NCBI GenBank assembly: GCA_003445035.1
Contig: DLVV01000147.1
Coordinates: 1 to 23,075, forward strand
From: Planctomycetaceae bacterium
GTDB lineage: Bacteria; Planctomycetota; Planctomycetia; Planctomycetales; Planctomycetaceae
DNA length: 23,075 nt
Direction of reading: 5' to 3'
Part shown: piece by piece, positions 7,510 to 16,666 of the stretch
Layout: each line of letters starts with the position of its first letter
Position numbering within the stretch: position 1 is the stretch's first letter
Translations under genes and position numbers: made by a program
Notes under the pieces: generated by a model
The model's database searches: none
What the model was told of the DNA's origin: nothing
The model's input: only the letters and a program-made list of their open reading frames with translations

Positions 7510-9204
7510 TCAGCGAACCGGGCCGGGACGGATCGAGTACCCGCCACCACGAATCACCGGCAACGACATCCGCGGGGTTGCGTCCGTCGCCGCCCGGTGT
7601 GTGAGTCCCGTTGCGGGCCGCGGCCGACGGGCTTCGAAGCCGGACGTCGGCCGGGCCTGGACATCCACCTCCCCCAACAGGTCCGCCACGAACTTCCGGC
7701 TGGCGCGGTTGATGATCACCACCCGGCTGGCCGCTCGTGGATTGTCTGCCGACCGGATGATGCAGACCACCTCCGCACCCGATGCTCCGGCCAAAGCGGC
7801 CTGCACCGCCGCAATTTCCGACACGCCCCGAGAGCGTCCGCTCGTCGAACGTGGCGGCACCATGGGCGTGGTCGGACGTGTCGCCTGTGCCACCGACGGA
7901 CGGGGGGCCGTCTTGACCGACGGCGGCGGGAAGTCGTCGAGCGATCGACGCCTGTTGCCCGGCGGAGAAACCGGCGTGCGGGCTGCGGTGGGAATGGCGT
8001 CGCGTCGCGGGCTGGGCTGATCACGGTGGGCGACCAGCGACGTCAGATGACAGCGAGCCAGCAGGTCGTGAATCGGCCGCAGCCCCGCATAGAGACCACG
8101 CTGGTAAGTCGGGTCGGCGGCGAAGCAGACTCCGACCACCCGGCCTGCGGCGTCCAACAGACCGCCTCCGCTACGGCCCTGGAGCGGCACACCCGTGCAT
8201 TCGACGTTGTCGGGCCCCAGGTAGCGGTTCAGCCGGGTGACGGCGACCAGTTCCCGGGTTGGCCGATCGCCCCCATTGCAGCCGAAACTGATCAGCCGTT
8301 GCCCGGCCGAGAGCCGGGAAACCGGGTCGGCAATTCGTGCCACCGGCAACAGCTTCCGCGAAACGATCTGGACCAGCCCAACGTCGGATTCCAGGTCATG
8401 GCCCAGCAGGCGACCGGCATACGAGGTCGAGCGACGGCCGTCGAACACGTCGACAATCAACCGCCCGCCCGACCCCGTCGTGCCAACCGCACTTCCCGCC
8501 TTCCCCCGCGGGTGATAATTCCGGAACAGGTGACCGCAAGTCAGGATAATGCTGCGTCCGCGTTGACTGTCGATGATCGTGCCCGAGGCGAACTCGTGAC
8601 CATCGGCCTGCTCGAGCCTCAAGCGAACACAACTCGACTGCAACCCTCTCCCCGAATCGGGCTCGGTGCCCGATCCGCTGTTGGCCCGCACCACCGGAGC
8701 ACTCGAATCGGCCAGACCGGTCAGACGCGCCGAGGGCGATGGCCCCGGATCGGACTCCGATTCGCGTTTCGACGGTGACTTGCGACTGCTGGCCCGAGCT
8801 GCCGCGGCCAACGATCGCAACCGCTGTTCGGTCGTCACGCCAACGATCTTCTTCACCGCACGCCCCTGCTCGATCAATACGAATGTCGGCAGCAGGTTCA
8901 CACCCAGTTGACGAGCCAACCGAGGTGCACGACGAATGTCGAGAACCCGGATCGGATACCCCTGTCGCTTGAGTTTCTCGACCATCGGGCTCATCCGCTG
9001 GCAGGCCAGGCAACCCGGCCCCGAAAACTCCAGCACTTCGCCGGCGTACCCGACCGAGGGAGCCACGAACCCCGAACCACCACCTGCGGTGAACACCACG
9101 AACATGATCGCCCAACCGACCGTCCGGCCACCGCGTCGAGTAACCGCCGAGGAGGAAGAAGCGAAAAATCCGCAGAAAAGGACTCGTATCGTCGCGTCGC
9201 GCAT
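7510..9204 (-). CDS. Thioredoxin-like / trypsin-like serine protease fusion, exported
   Basis: A 564-residue protein with two recognisable domains. The N-terminus has a hydrophobic segment (about residues 29-53) that should anchor or export it. Residues 55-135 are a thioredoxin-like domain with a Cys65-L-A-Cys68 redox pair ([10 protein letters not shown]) and the cis-proline motif L-L-P-T-F at 104-108. After a Ser/Pro/Arg-rich linker, residues about 190-385 form a chymotrypsin-fold protease with His225 (L-T-C-G-H-L-F), Asp274 (E-S-D-V-G-L-V) and Ser345 (Q-G-R-S-G-G-G-L). The triad is complete, so it may be active. A Pro/Arg/Ser-rich tail (about 395-470) ends in a small unknown region of about 95 residues. 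The ATG at 9204 is preferred over a GTG at 9258. The role may be quality control of disulfide proteins outside the cytoplasm; this is inference. Confidence 0.8.
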   Translation of the reverse strand: MRDATIRVLFCGFFASSSSAVTRRGGRTVGWAIMFVVFTAGGGSGFVAPSVGYAGEVLEFSGPGCLACQRMSPMVEKLKRQGYPIRVLDIRRAPRLARQLGVNLLPTFVLIEQGRAVKKIVGVTTEQRLRSLAAAARASSRKSPSKRESESDPGPSPSARLTGLADSSAPVVRANSGSGTEPDSGRGLQSSCVRLRLEQADGHEFASGTIIDSQRGRSIILTCGHLFRNYHPRGKAGSAVGTTGSGGRLIVDVFDGRRSTSYAGRLLGHDLESDVGLVQIVSRKLLPVARIADPVSRLSAGQRLISFGCNGGDRPTRELVAVTRLNRYLGPDNVECTGVPLQGRSGGGLLDAAGRVVGVCFAADPTYQRGLYAGLRPIHDLLARCHLTSLVAHRDQPSPRRDAIPTAARTPVSPPGNRRRSLDDFPPPSVKTAPRPSVAQATRPTTPMVPPRSTSGRSRGVSEIAAVQAALAGASGAEVVCIIRSADNPRAASRVVIINRASRKFVADLLGEVDVQARPTSGFEARRPRPATGLTHRAATDATPRMSLPVIRGGGYSIRPGPVR

Positions 9205-9280
9205 CACACCATCCCTGGTTTTCAGCGACCGAATTGTAAAGCTGTCCACGATCACCAACCGAAGATTGGCGTCTTTACAA

Positions 9281-9300
9281 GCGGACCATCCTTGGTCCGC
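9281..9300 (-). terminator. Hairpin downstream of the amidohydrolase gene
   Basis: GCGGACCA and TGGTCCGC pair perfectly (8 bp) around a 4-base loop, 72 bases past the amidohydrolase stop. On the minus strand it is followed by TTGTAAAG, a poor U-run, so termination may be incomplete and the fusion-protease gene could receive some read-through. Confidence 0.5.
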
Positions 9301-9372
9301 ACCTCTTCCGCCCGAAAGTGCGGTGATCGCAACGGAGAGTCAATAGAGCAGATGGCGTGCCAATGCGGACGC

Positions 9373-10374
9373 CTAGATGCCGTAAAACTTCTCGGCGTTC
9401 CCGGCAAACAGCTTTTTCTGGGCCGTCAGCGGACGATCCTTGACGATCGTCTTCAGAGCTCCAACCCACTGGGCAATCGTGGCCCTGAGCCGACAAACTG
9501 GCCAGTCACCAGCGAAGTAGGCACGGTCCTCACCGAAAGTGTCGATGCAGAAGAGCATGTTGGGAGCCAGGTCGGCCGGCTTCCACCCTTCCGGCGCCGT
9601 GACGACGATCCCGGAGATCTTGCAGACGACATTTTCGTGCGACGCCAGGGCCTTCATCCCGTCCATCCACTTCTTCCTGAGCGACTTGTCGGTGGACCCC
9701 ACCGGCATGTTCCCGCAGTGGTCGACGACGAACCGGGTCTTGGGGCACTTTTCGACCAGCTTCGCTCCGTCGGCCAGTTCTTCGGGCCGCATGCACAGGT
9801 CGAAGCTCATCCCCATCTTTCCCAGCAACTTGACGTTCTTGACAAACCGCTTTTCGAGACAGAGCCCGGTGGGACGATCGGGGTCGTGCAGCACGGTCCT
9901 GACCCCCTTCACGTAATTGCTGTCCTCGTACTGCCTGATGTACTTCTTGAAGCCACGGTCGTGGGGGTACCCGCCGATGACGGCGGCTTTCATCGGGTTC
10001 GACTTGTCCTTGCACATCCCGATCACCCACTCGGCTTCGCGTTCCTGGTGAGAATGCTGGACGTTGACCTCCATGTAGACGGTCTTGCTGACCCCCAGCC
10101 CCTTGGTCGACTCAAGATAGTCCTTCATCAGGAAGTCACGGTTGATCGACTGCACGCCCTCGTTCTTGAGCCACGGCAGGGTCAGTTTCTTGAGGTCCCA
10201 GAGATGTTGGTGCGTGTCGACGATGGGAATCACGGGCTTGGCATCCTCGGCGGCATCAGCCGACCCGGGAGTGAAGAACTGGGGAAGGGCCAACGAGGTC
10301 GCCGCAGCGGCTGCGGTGGCTGCGGTGTTGGCCAGGAAATCCCGGCGGTCGGTCTGGTGGTGCGTGGCGGTCAT
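9373..10374 (-). CDS. Tat-exported amidohydrolase (amidohydrolase_2 family)
   Basis: A 333-residue TIM-barrel metal hydrolase. Residues 8-45 form a twin-arginine signal (D-R-R-D-F-L-A-N, alanine-rich core), implying export of a folded, metal-loaded enzyme. The family signatures are D-T-H-Q-H-L-W-D (metal ligands His55 and His57), His219 in V-V-D-H-C-G-N-M-P, and Asp290 in F-A-G-D-W-P-V-C. This set matches the amidohydrolase 2 group, which includes 2-pyrone-4,6-dicarboxylate lactonases and sugar lactonases. The substrate is unknown, probably a lactone or aromatic acid derivative. The ATG at 10374 is chosen because it places the twin-arginine motif at residues 10-11; the frame is open further upstream. 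It is divergent from the HlyD-like gene at 10705. Confidence 0.88.
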   Translation of the reverse strand: MTATHHQTDRRDFLANTAATAAAAATSLALPQFFTPGSADAAEDAKPVIPIVDTHQHLWDLKKLTLPWLKNEGVQSINRDFLMKDYLESTKGLGVSKTVYMEVNVQHSHQEREAEWVIGMCKDKSNPMKAAVIGGYPHDRGFKKYIRQYEDSNYVKGVRTVLHDPDRPTGLCLEKRFVKNVKLLGKMGMSFDLCMRPEELADGAKLVEKCPKTRFVVDHCGNMPVGSTDKSLRKKWMDGMKALASHENVVCKISGIVVTAPEGWKPADLAPNMLFCIDTFGEDRAYFAGDWPVCRLRATIAQWVGALKTIVKDRPLTAQKKLFAGNAEKFYGI

Positions 10375-10704
10375 GGGCGTCGTGTCTCTGCGGTGAGTGG
10401 ACGGGAGCCTTGGGAGGGTCATGGTAGCCGAGAATCGTGATGGTTTGCACTCTCGAAAACGGTCCGGTTATGCCGGTTCTCCGGCCCACGACAGGCTCGA
10501 CATCCTTTGCCCGTCGAACCGACCGTGGCGGTTCCCCCGGATGTAACACGCGGCTCCGCTCCGCCTTGGGGCTCGCCGCCCGTTCCAGTGGACCGACGAG
10601 CCGCAGGTGTCCGATCTCGAAAGAACCCAGAGAAACACATCCCACACCGCGCGGGCCACTCACAGCCCCGTTGGTCCGATCTCACATCTGTCGAGCCTTC
10701 CGCC
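10375..10704. other. Divergent intergenic region, 330 bases, no gene seen
   Basis: This lies between the start codons of the amidohydrolase (-) and the HlyD-like gene (+) and so should hold both promoters. The plus-strand frame of the HlyD gene stays open back to 10507, but the added residues are Pro/Arg-rich and match no family. I see no convincing -35/-10 pair, RNA gene or repeat. Confidence 0.5.
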
Positions 10705-11886
10705 ATGACCACCTCCTCAGCCCCCGCCCCCGTTGCTCCGCGGATCGATCATCCGCCCGTGGCCACCACCACCGACGGCCTGCCGCTGCCGGCGCCTCCG
10801 CACCGCACCCTGCTGTTGCTGATGCTGACGCTGATGGCTGGGCTGGCGGTGACGAACTGGCTCGACCACCGCTCGGCGTCGCGAACGCTGGTCGGCTACC
10901 TGAGGGCCAGTCGGAACGTGATCACCGCACCGGTCGAGGCGGTTGTCCGCGAGGTGCGAGAACAACCCGGTGCCGTGGTCACCCCCGGAACCGTGATGGT
11001 GCTGCTGTTCAACGACGAACTCGAACGCCAGGTCGCCGACCGCCGGTCGGTCCTGCCCACGCTCGAAGCCTCCCTGTCACAGTCACAGGCCCAGGCCGAC
11101 GTCGAGTTGTCGCTGAAACTGAGAGACCTGGATCGGGAGGAGTTCGAAGTTCGTACGCTGGCGGCCAATCATCTCGAGAAGCAGTACTACAACGAGTTTC
11201 TGCAGACGGCGTGGGAGGAGATGCTCGAGTTGAATGATGGCCTGGCCAGCAACGGCGGCCAGGACCTGATCTACCGCCTCGGCGCCCTGCCCCAGTTGCT
11301 GACCAGCGACGATGTGAGAATGAAAACCGTGATGCGGCGGCAGGCGGCCCGCAACGCGGCCTCGGTCAGCGCCGCCCAGGCCAAGCTGTGTCGCGAGCGG
11401 ACCGCCAGGATCGTGGCCCTGCGGAGCAGCCTGCCCGAGAAGATCCGCCGGGCCAATGGCGTCGATGTCGCCACCCACCAGCTGGCCCACGCCCGCGCCA
11501 CTCTCGAAGCACTCGAAGAACGCCGGAAGAGGCTGACGTTGACCGCCGGTGCCCACGGCACAGTCGGCCTGCACCTCAAGCAACCCGGTGACCGCGTGGT
11601 CAACGGCGAAGAAATCGTCGAACTCTACGACCGCGAGCGGCAGCACATCGACCTGCCAGTCCCCAGCCGCGTGATCGACCGTTACCCGGTTGGAACGCTG
11701 TTGCGGCTGAGATTCAGCGGTTCGGTCCGTTGCCGCGGGCGGGTCTCGATCGTACCTCCGCACACCGAACAGGACGTCGAGACACCGGCCGGAGATGATC
11801 CGCTGGTCCGTATCACGATCGAGCCAATCGGACGCCTGTGGCCCGACGTGCCGATCGGATCGTCAGTCGAGGTCGAGGTCGAGTAG
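10705..11886 (+). CDS. HlyD-type membrane fusion / periplasmic adaptor protein
   Basis: A 393-residue membrane fusion protein. A single N-terminal membrane span sits at about 34-52 (L-L-L-L-M-L-T-L-M-A-G-L-A-V). The first half of a lipoyl (biotinyl-like) domain follows at 72-102 (I-T-A-P-V-E-A-V-V-R-E-V), then helical hairpin arms at about 105-275 rich in Glu/Arg/Leu/Ala. The second lipoyl half is at 278-309 (L-T-A-G-A-H-G-T-V-G-L with P-G-D-R-V-V-N-G-E), and a beta-barrel runs to the C-terminus (G-T-L-L-R-L-R-F-S-G). Such proteins link an inner-membrane transporter or a c-di-GMP-regulated exporter to the outer layers. No transporter, ATPase or outer-membrane channel gene is adjacent, so the partner is unknown. 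The ATG at 10705 is preferred because the predicted span then falls near the N-terminus. Confidence 0.82.
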   Translation: MTTSSAPAPVAPRIDHPPVATTTDGLPLPAPPHRTLLLLMLTLMAGLAVTNWLDHRSASRTLVGYLRASRNVITAPVEAVVREVREQPGAVVTPGTVMVLLFNDELERQVADRRSVLPTLEASLSQSQAQADVELSLKLRDLDREEFEVRTLAANHLEKQYYNEFLQTAWEEMLELNDGLASNGGQDLIYRLGALPQLLTSDDVRMKTVMRRQAARNAASVSAAQAKLCRERTARIVALRSSLPEKIRRANGVDVATHQLAHARATLEALEERRKRLTLTAGAHGTVGLHLKQPGDRVVNGEEIVELYDRERQHIDLPVPSRVIDRYPVGTLLRLRFSGSVRCRGRVSIVPPHTEQDVETPAGDDPLVRITIEPIGRLWPDVPIGSSVEVEVE

Positions 11887-11898
11887 CAGAAGAATTGC

Positions 11899-11921
11899 CG
11901 GAAATCGGAATGTCCGTTCCG
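11899..11921. terminator. Possible shared terminator hairpin
   Basis: Between the convergent stops at 11886 and 11936 lies a nested hairpin, CGGAA-AT-CGGA-ATG-TCCG-TTCCG, with a 2-base bulge. No T-run follows on either strand, so only weak termination is suggested. Confidence 0.35.
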
Positions 11922-11935
11922 TCCCCTCCGCACGC

Positions 11936-12331
11936 TCACGGCCCCGTCTCCTCCAACTCCTCAACGCTGAGGATCTCGTCGATCGAGATCGGCGCGTGAG
12001 TCGCCTGGGGGTCGTCGATGTCGATGACGACCAACCGCCCCGGTCCGCCCGCCCGCGCATCCGGGTAACCGCTCACCTGCCGACCGTCGGCCAGGACCAG
12101 CCGCACCGGGTTCGTCTCGTTGACCCCTGGCATGTCGTCACAGACCAGGACCGGAAACCGGCTCCAGGCCCATGTCCAGAGTGTCGACTCGGCATCGACC
12201 TTCCCGGCAATGTCCAGCCATTCGTCGGCCGCTTTGACCAGGTCAGCTCGGGCCGCAGCACGGCACCACGGCGCCAGTTCCTGGTCGATCCACCGACGTC
12301 GCGACGCCACCAGTTGATCGAATGTCGCCAT
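11936..12331 (-). CDS. Conserved-looking small hypothetical protein
   Basis: A 131-residue protein I do not recognise with certainty. The N-terminal half is helical and acidic/basic mixed (F-D-Q-L-V-A-S-R-R-R-W-I), followed by W-T-W-A-W-S-R-F-P-V-L-V-C-D-D-M-P-G-V-N-E-T. Then come beta strands: V-R-L-V-L-A-D-G-R-Q-V-S-G-Y-P-D-A-R and G-R-L-V-V-I-D-I-D-D. The tryptophan cluster and the small-barrel-like second half look like a real folded protein, probably cytoplasmic since no signal or membrane span is present. Codon usage is as GC-rich as its neighbours. It converges with the HlyD-like gene and lies downstream of ilvD on the same strand across 273 bases. No function is assigned. Confidence 0.7.
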   Translation of the reverse strand: MATFDQLVASRRRWIDQELAPWCRAAARADLVKAADEWLDIAGKVDAESTLWTWAWSRFPVLVCDDMPGVNETNPVRLVLADGRQVSGYPDARAGGPGRLVVIDIDDPQATHAPISIDEILSVEELEETGP

Positions 12332-12512
12332 GACCGTGATCCGCCGATTTACCTACCAGGCCTTGGACCAACTGGCGAACATCAGGACCATCAACGTCAC
12401 AACCGACGACGAATTCATCCTGGAGCTCATAGAATTGAACCTCATCCTGCCGACTGCCAAGCTTCGAAAAGCCGTTTCTTCGCTAGAAACGCAACCACAG
12501 GCAGGATCGGCA

Positions 12513-12530
12513 CAATCGGACTTCCGATTG
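12513..12530. repeat. Short perfect inverted repeat between ilvD and the small hypothetical gene
   Basis: CAATCGGA and TCCGATTG pair perfectly around two bases, in the 273-base gap 12332-12604. A second 6-bp inverted repeat (CGTTTC/GAAACG) lies at 12473-12491. Neither is followed by a U-run for leftward transcripts. They may mark the 3' end of the ilvD mRNA or a protein-binding site. The gap is visibly less GC-rich than the genes and otherwise shows nothing. Confidence 0.4.
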
Positions 12531-12604
12531 CAGGCACCAGGCGGGGAGGCACAAAGACCGCCTAATCGTTACAACCAGCCTCCGGCTCTTACTGCCCAAT
12601 CCGC

Positions 12605-14296
12605 TCACTCGTCGGTGACGCATCCCAGCGAAGCGGATTTGACGGTACGGATATAGCGACCCAGCGTGCCACGGGTGTGCTTCAACTCAGGAGCGGCCCA
12701 GGCCTCACGGCGGCGAGCCAGTTCCTCGTCACTGACCTCCATGTCGATCCGCCGAGTCTCGGCATCGATCGTCACCCGGTCGCCGTTTTCCACCAGTGCG
12801 ACCGGCCCCCCCTCCTGGGCCTCGGGCGTGATGTGTCCGACAATGAACCCATGCGAGCCGCCCGAAAAGCGGCCGTCCGTCATCAGCGCCACATCATCTC
12901 CCAGGCCGGCACCCATGATCGCCGAGGTCGGAGTGAGCATCTCGGGCATCCCCGGCCCCCCCTTGGGGCCCTCGTACCGGATGATCACCACATCGCCCTT
13001 GCCGATCTGCTTCTGTTCGAGCGCGGCGAGCATCTCCTCCTCGGCGTCGAACACCCGTGCCGTTCCCGAGAAGACCAGGCCCTCCTTGCCGGTGATCTTG
13101 GCCACCGCCCCTTCGGGTGCCAGGTTGCCTCGCAGAATCTGCAGGTGCCCGGTCGACTTGATCGGCTCGGAGGTCGGTCGCACGATCTCCTGCCCCTCGG
13201 ACAACTCGGGCAAATCCGCCACGTTTTCGGCCAGCGTCTTTCCGGTCACCGTCAGGCAATCGCCTTCGATCAGCCCCTCGGCCAGCAGGAACTTGAGCAC
13301 CGCTGGAGTCCCTCCCACGCCGTGGAGATCGGCCATCACGAAGCGGCCGCTGGGCTTCAGGTCGGCCAGAAACGGCACCCGGTCGCTGGTGGCCTGGAAG
13401 TCGTCGATCGTCAATTCGACATCCGCCGAGCGGGCGATCGCCACCAGGTGCAACACCGCGTTGGTCGATCCGCCGAGGGCCATCACCACGGCTATGGCGT
13501 TTTCGAGCGACTGGCGAGTGATGATGTCACAGGGCTTGATGTCCTGCTCCAGCAAATGACGAATCGCCGCACCCGCACGGTGGCACTCGTCCAGCTTGGC
13601 CGGGTCGGTGGCAGGAATCGAGGCACTGTAGGGCAACGAGAGCCCCATGGCCTCGATCGCCGAAGCCATCGTATTGGCCGTGTACATCCCCCCGCAGGCC
13701 CCCGCCCCCGGACAACTCTTCTGAACGATCTCCTGACGCTCTTCGTCACTGATCGACTCGGCCAGGTACTGCCCGTAGGACTGGAACGCCGAGACAATGT
13801 CGAGCTTCTCCTCGCCCAGGCAACCGGGCTGGATCGTGCCTCCGTAGACCATCAACGCCGGACGGTTGACCCGCGCCATCGCCATCACGCAGCCCGGCAT
13901 GTTCTTGTCGCAACCGGGCAAAGTGACCAGGCCGTCGTACCACTGGCCCCCCATCACCGTCTCGATCGAATCGGCGATCAGATCACGAGACTGCAGGGAA
14001 TACGACATGCCCTCGGTGCCCATCGAGATCCCGTCGCTGACGCCGATGGTGTTGAATCGCATTCCCACCAAGTCCGACTCGCTGACACCAGCTTTGACCG
14101 CCGCGGCCAACTCCAACAGGTGCATATTGCATGTGTTGCCCTCGTACCAGACGCTGGCAATCCCGACCTGCGGCTTGTTCATGTCCGCTTCGGTCATTCC
14201 CGTGCCGTAGAGCATCGCCTGAGAGGCACCCTGCGAACGGGGCTGGGTGATCCGGGCGCTGTAGCGATTCAGACCGTCACCGACGGGTTGGTTCAT
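12605..14296 (-). CDS. ilvD: Dihydroxy-acid dehydratase
   Basis: A 563-residue IlvD/Edd-family enzyme that dehydrates 2,3-dihydroxy acids to 2-keto acids in isoleucine and valine synthesis. Cluster ligands expected of a [2Fe-2S] enzyme are in place: Cys56 in G-N-T-C-N-M-H, Cys129 in [11 protein letters not shown] and Cys201 in [14 protein letters not shown], with Lys131 as the likely carbamylated residue. The C-terminal signatures [13 protein letters not shown] and [12 protein letters not shown] are also present. The combination favours IlvD over Edd or sugar-acid dehydratases. The ATG at 14296 has GGAGG 8 bases upstream; a TTG at 14311 would put the start ahead of that site. It is cytoplasmic, with no other branched-chain gene in the window. 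Confidence 0.95.
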   Translation of the reverse strand: MNQPVGDGLNRYSARITQPRSQGASQAMLYGTGMTEADMNKPQVGIASVWYEGNTCNMHLLELAAAVKAGVSESDLVGMRFNTIGVSDGISMGTEGMSYSLQSRDLIADSIETVMGGQWYDGLVTLPGCDKNMPGCVMAMARVNRPALMVYGGTIQPGCLGEEKLDIVSAFQSYGQYLAESISDEERQEIVQKSCPGAGACGGMYTANTMASAIEAMGLSLPYSASIPATDPAKLDECHRAGAAIRHLLEQDIKPCDIITRQSLENAIAVVMALGGSTNAVLHLVAIARSADVELTIDDFQATSDRVPFLADLKPSGRFVMADLHGVGGTPAVLKFLLAEGLIEGDCLTVTGKTLAENVADLPELSEGQEIVRPTSEPIKSTGHLQILRGNLAPEGAVAKITGKEGLVFSGTARVFDAEEEMLAALEQKQIGKGDVVIIRYEGPKGGPGMPEMLTPTSAIMGAGLGDDVALMTDGRFSGGSHGFIVGHITPEAQEGGPVALVENGDRVTIDAETRRIDMEVSDEELARRREAWAAPELKHTRGTLGRYIRTVKSASLGCVTDE

Positions 14297-14553
14297 CTGT
14301 CGAGCCTCCAACTGGCATCAAGACGCAAACCTCCACTTATACAGCACTCCCCAGAGGCCAGAAAGCCGATCAAGCCGTCCTGATGTCGTAGAAACCCACG
14401 TTTGACTGATCCGACTCTCTCGACGTGCTATCGTATTGACCACGCCAGAGAGTAAGCTGCGATCAATCGGTGAGTGTGTCGCGACGGTTTCGTCCCGGCC
14501 GAGATCACTCTGATTACTGAAACACGGTGAGCCTGTTGTCGAAGGGCTGACAG

Positions 14554-16536
14554 TTGAGTGACACGTGGGTGAGATTCAACGACGGGTTACAGTCGTTGGC
14601 GACGAGTGAAGCCATCCGAGCGATCGGTTTATTGGACCGTTGCCTGCAAGCGGCCGGGGAATCAACCAACCAGCAAGCTCTGTTGGACCAACTGTTGCCG
14701 GAACTGGTGACCGAATTCTCGGCCCAGTGGTGCGGAGTGCTTGTCCGAAATCCTGGATGGGAGCTTCAAGCCGAATACGGCCGCCAACAGCCGGCCTCAT
14801 GGCCGGCGGAATTACTCGAAGAATCCCTGGACAGGGGTGCGGCCGGCGGCGAGCCCATTGCCGAGCCGACGGGTTGGACCGCGGCGGCCGTTCCGCTGGA
14901 CGATACCGCTCCTTCGGCGTCGGTGCTGTTGATCGCCGGCGGACATCTCGACCTGGCCCAACTCCCCTTGCTCTCTGTTGCCGGCCGCGGGTTGTCAGTG
15001 GCTCGCGGCGTGACAAGCCGAACCGAACACGCCGTGAAGCGAGCCGAGCGACTGGCATCGACACTGAACGCATCGGCGGGCTTTGCGGGTGTGCACGAGG
15101 TGGTGCCATTGCTCGAATTGATCGCCTCGGAAGCGACTCGGCTGCTGGATTGTGACCGCGCGAGCATCTTCGTGCACGACCGCGAGCGGAACGAGTTGGT
15201 GGCCTGCCCGGCGCTGGGTGTGGAGGGAGGCACGTTGCGGATTCCCGACAACGCGGGGATCGTCGGTGACGTGATCCACAACGGTCACCCCGTGCAGGTC
15301 GACGACGTGACCACCGACGACCGCTTCAACGCCGACGTCGACAAGGAGACCGGTTACACCACCCGCAACCTGCTGTGTGTGCCGTTGCGGGACGGGCGTG
15401 GGGACGTGATGGGAGCCTTCGAGCTGATCAACCGGCTCGAGGGGTCGTTCAACGAAGACGATCTCGAGGGACTCGAACATCTCGCAGGCCAGGCCGCCGT
15501 CGCCCTGGCCAACACCCAGGAACACCAGCGACTGCTGCGGAGCCGCGAGCAGTTGGCCGAACAGGTGGGCCGGGGAGCGCGGCTGGTGGGAACCAGCCCA
15601 TCCATCATGGCATTGCGGGACACGGTCGATCGCCTGGCCGGCACGGATCTGCCCGTGCTGGTACTCGGCGCCAGCGGGACCGGAAAAGAAGTCGTCAGCC
15701 GGGCCCTGCACTTCGGAGGCTCGCGCACCGACCAGCCGTTTGTCGCAGTCAACTGTGCGGCGATCAGCGAGACGTTGCTCGAGAGCGAATTGTTCGGGCA
15801 CGAGAAGGGCGCCTTCACCGACGCGGTGGACACTCGCAAGGGAAAGTTCGAACTCGCCGACGACGGCACGCTGTTCCTGGACGAGATCGGAGACATGAGC
15901 CCCGGGGGACAGGCGAAACTGCTGCGAGTCCTCGAACAGAAGGTGATCACCCGTGTCGGTGGATCCCAGGCGATCCCGATCAACGTCCGTGTCATCGCCG
16001 CCACCAACCAGGACCTGGCCGAGGCGGTCAGCGAGAAGCGGTTCCGCGAGGACCTGTTCTACCGGCTCTCGGTCGTCACGCTCGAACTCCCCTCCCTGGC
16101 CGAACGCCCCGAGGACATCCTGCCGTTGGCAGAACACTTCCTGGGCGAATTCTGTGTTGAGGCCGGACGAGTCTCGCTGACATTGGCCCCCGAGGCCCAG
16201 CAGCGGTTGGTCGGACACGCCTGGCCGGGAAACGTCCGCGAGCTGAGGAATCTGATGGAGCGGGTGGCGTTCCTGTGCCCGGGAGACCAGATCGAAATCG
16301 ATGACCTGGCATTCATCCTCGCCCCCGGCCGCGAGCCCGATGTCGAGATGCCCGAGGACGCGGGGTTGTCCGAGGCAACCAGGCGTTTCCAGGTCGACTA
16401 CATTCGCCGCTCGATCCGACTGGCCGCCGGAAACATGACCGAAGCCGCTCGACTGCTGGGGCTCCACCGCTCGAATCTCTATCGCAAGATGGGGCAGTTG
16501 GAAATGAAGGAGTCGGAAGAAGACAACGGCGAATAG
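14554..16536 (+). CDS. Sigma-54-dependent transcriptional activator with GAF domain
   Basis: A 660-residue enhancer-binding protein. Residues 1-160 are an unassigned sensory region, possibly a degenerate GAF, and 175-325 form a clear GAF domain (L-D-C-D-R-A-S-I-F-V-H-D, N-L-L-C-V-P-L-R-D, F-E-L-I-N). The AAA+ domain spans about 343-575: Walker A G-A-S-G-T-G-K-E at 372-379, the sigma-54 contact loop at 419-424 reading G-A-F-T-D-A, Walker B L-F-L-D-E-I at 440-445, sensor I A-A-T-N at 482-485, and W-P-G-N-V-R-E-L-R-N. Residues 610-650 are a Fis-type helix-turn-helix (A-A-R-L-L-G-L-H-R-S-N-L-Y-R-K). The signal is sensed by GAF rather than by a phosphoreceiver. The start is TTG at 14554 with GAAGGG upstream; a GTG at 14569 is possible. 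Target genes are not evident. Confidence 0.92.
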   Translation: MSDTWVRFNDGLQSLATSEAIRAIGLLDRCLQAAGESTNQQALLDQLLPELVTEFSAQWCGVLVRNPGWELQAEYGRQQPASWPAELLEESLDRGAAGGEPIAEPTGWTAAAVPLDDTAPSASVLLIAGGHLDLAQLPLLSVAGRGLSVARGVTSRTEHAVKRAERLASTLNASAGFAGVHEVVPLLELIASEATRLLDCDRASIFVHDRERNELVACPALGVEGGTLRIPDNAGIVGDVIHNGHPVQVDDVTTDDRFNADVDKETGYTTRNLLCVPLRDGRGDVMGAFELINRLEGSFNEDDLEGLEHLAGQAAVALANTQEHQRLLRSREQLAEQVGRGARLVGTSPSIMALRDTVDRLAGTDLPVLVLGASGTGKEVVSRALHFGGSRTDQPFVAVNCAAISETLLESELFGHEKGAFTDAVDTRKGKFELADDGTLFLDEIGDMSPGGQAKLLRVLEQKVITRVGGSQAIPINVRVIAATNQDLAEAVSEKRFREDLFYRLSVVTLELPSLAERPEDILPLAEHFLGEFCVEAGRVSLTLAPEAQQRLVGHAWPGNVRELRNLMERVAFLCPGDQIEIDDLAFILAPGREPDVEMPEDAGLSEATRRFQVDYIRRSIRLAAGNMTEAARLLGLHRSNLYRKMGQLEMKESEEDNGE

Positions 16537-16666
16537 CCGTGGCCGCCGGGAAGGAGGTGCGGTGCGGCCAGTTCGTCGCGTACACCCGCGACAACAGGGC
16601 TCGTCCGCTTTCTCACGCACCCCTCCCGACGACCGTGCTTCGGCTCCGCTCCGCGGCCAACAACAC

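Noticed and set aside
8908..10440. A 510-residue plus-strand frame across the amidohydrolase
   Set aside because: The minus strand encodes a Tat-exported amidohydrolase with its metal ligands; the plus frame is a GC shadow.
12330..12656. A 108-residue plus-strand frame in the gap before ilvD
   Set aside because: It overlaps the 3' end of ilvD on the opposite strand, starts on the start codon of the opposite gene, has no ribosome site and loses protein-like character after about 50 residues.
12677..14383. A 568-residue plus-strand open frame opposite ilvD
   Set aside because: It is antisense to a clear IlvD, with a composition typical of a GC-rich shadow frame and no domain.
14402..14434. 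A TTGACT / TATCGT promoter ahead of the sigma-54 activator
   Set aside because: The 21-base spacing is too long for a standard promoter and no better pair was found.
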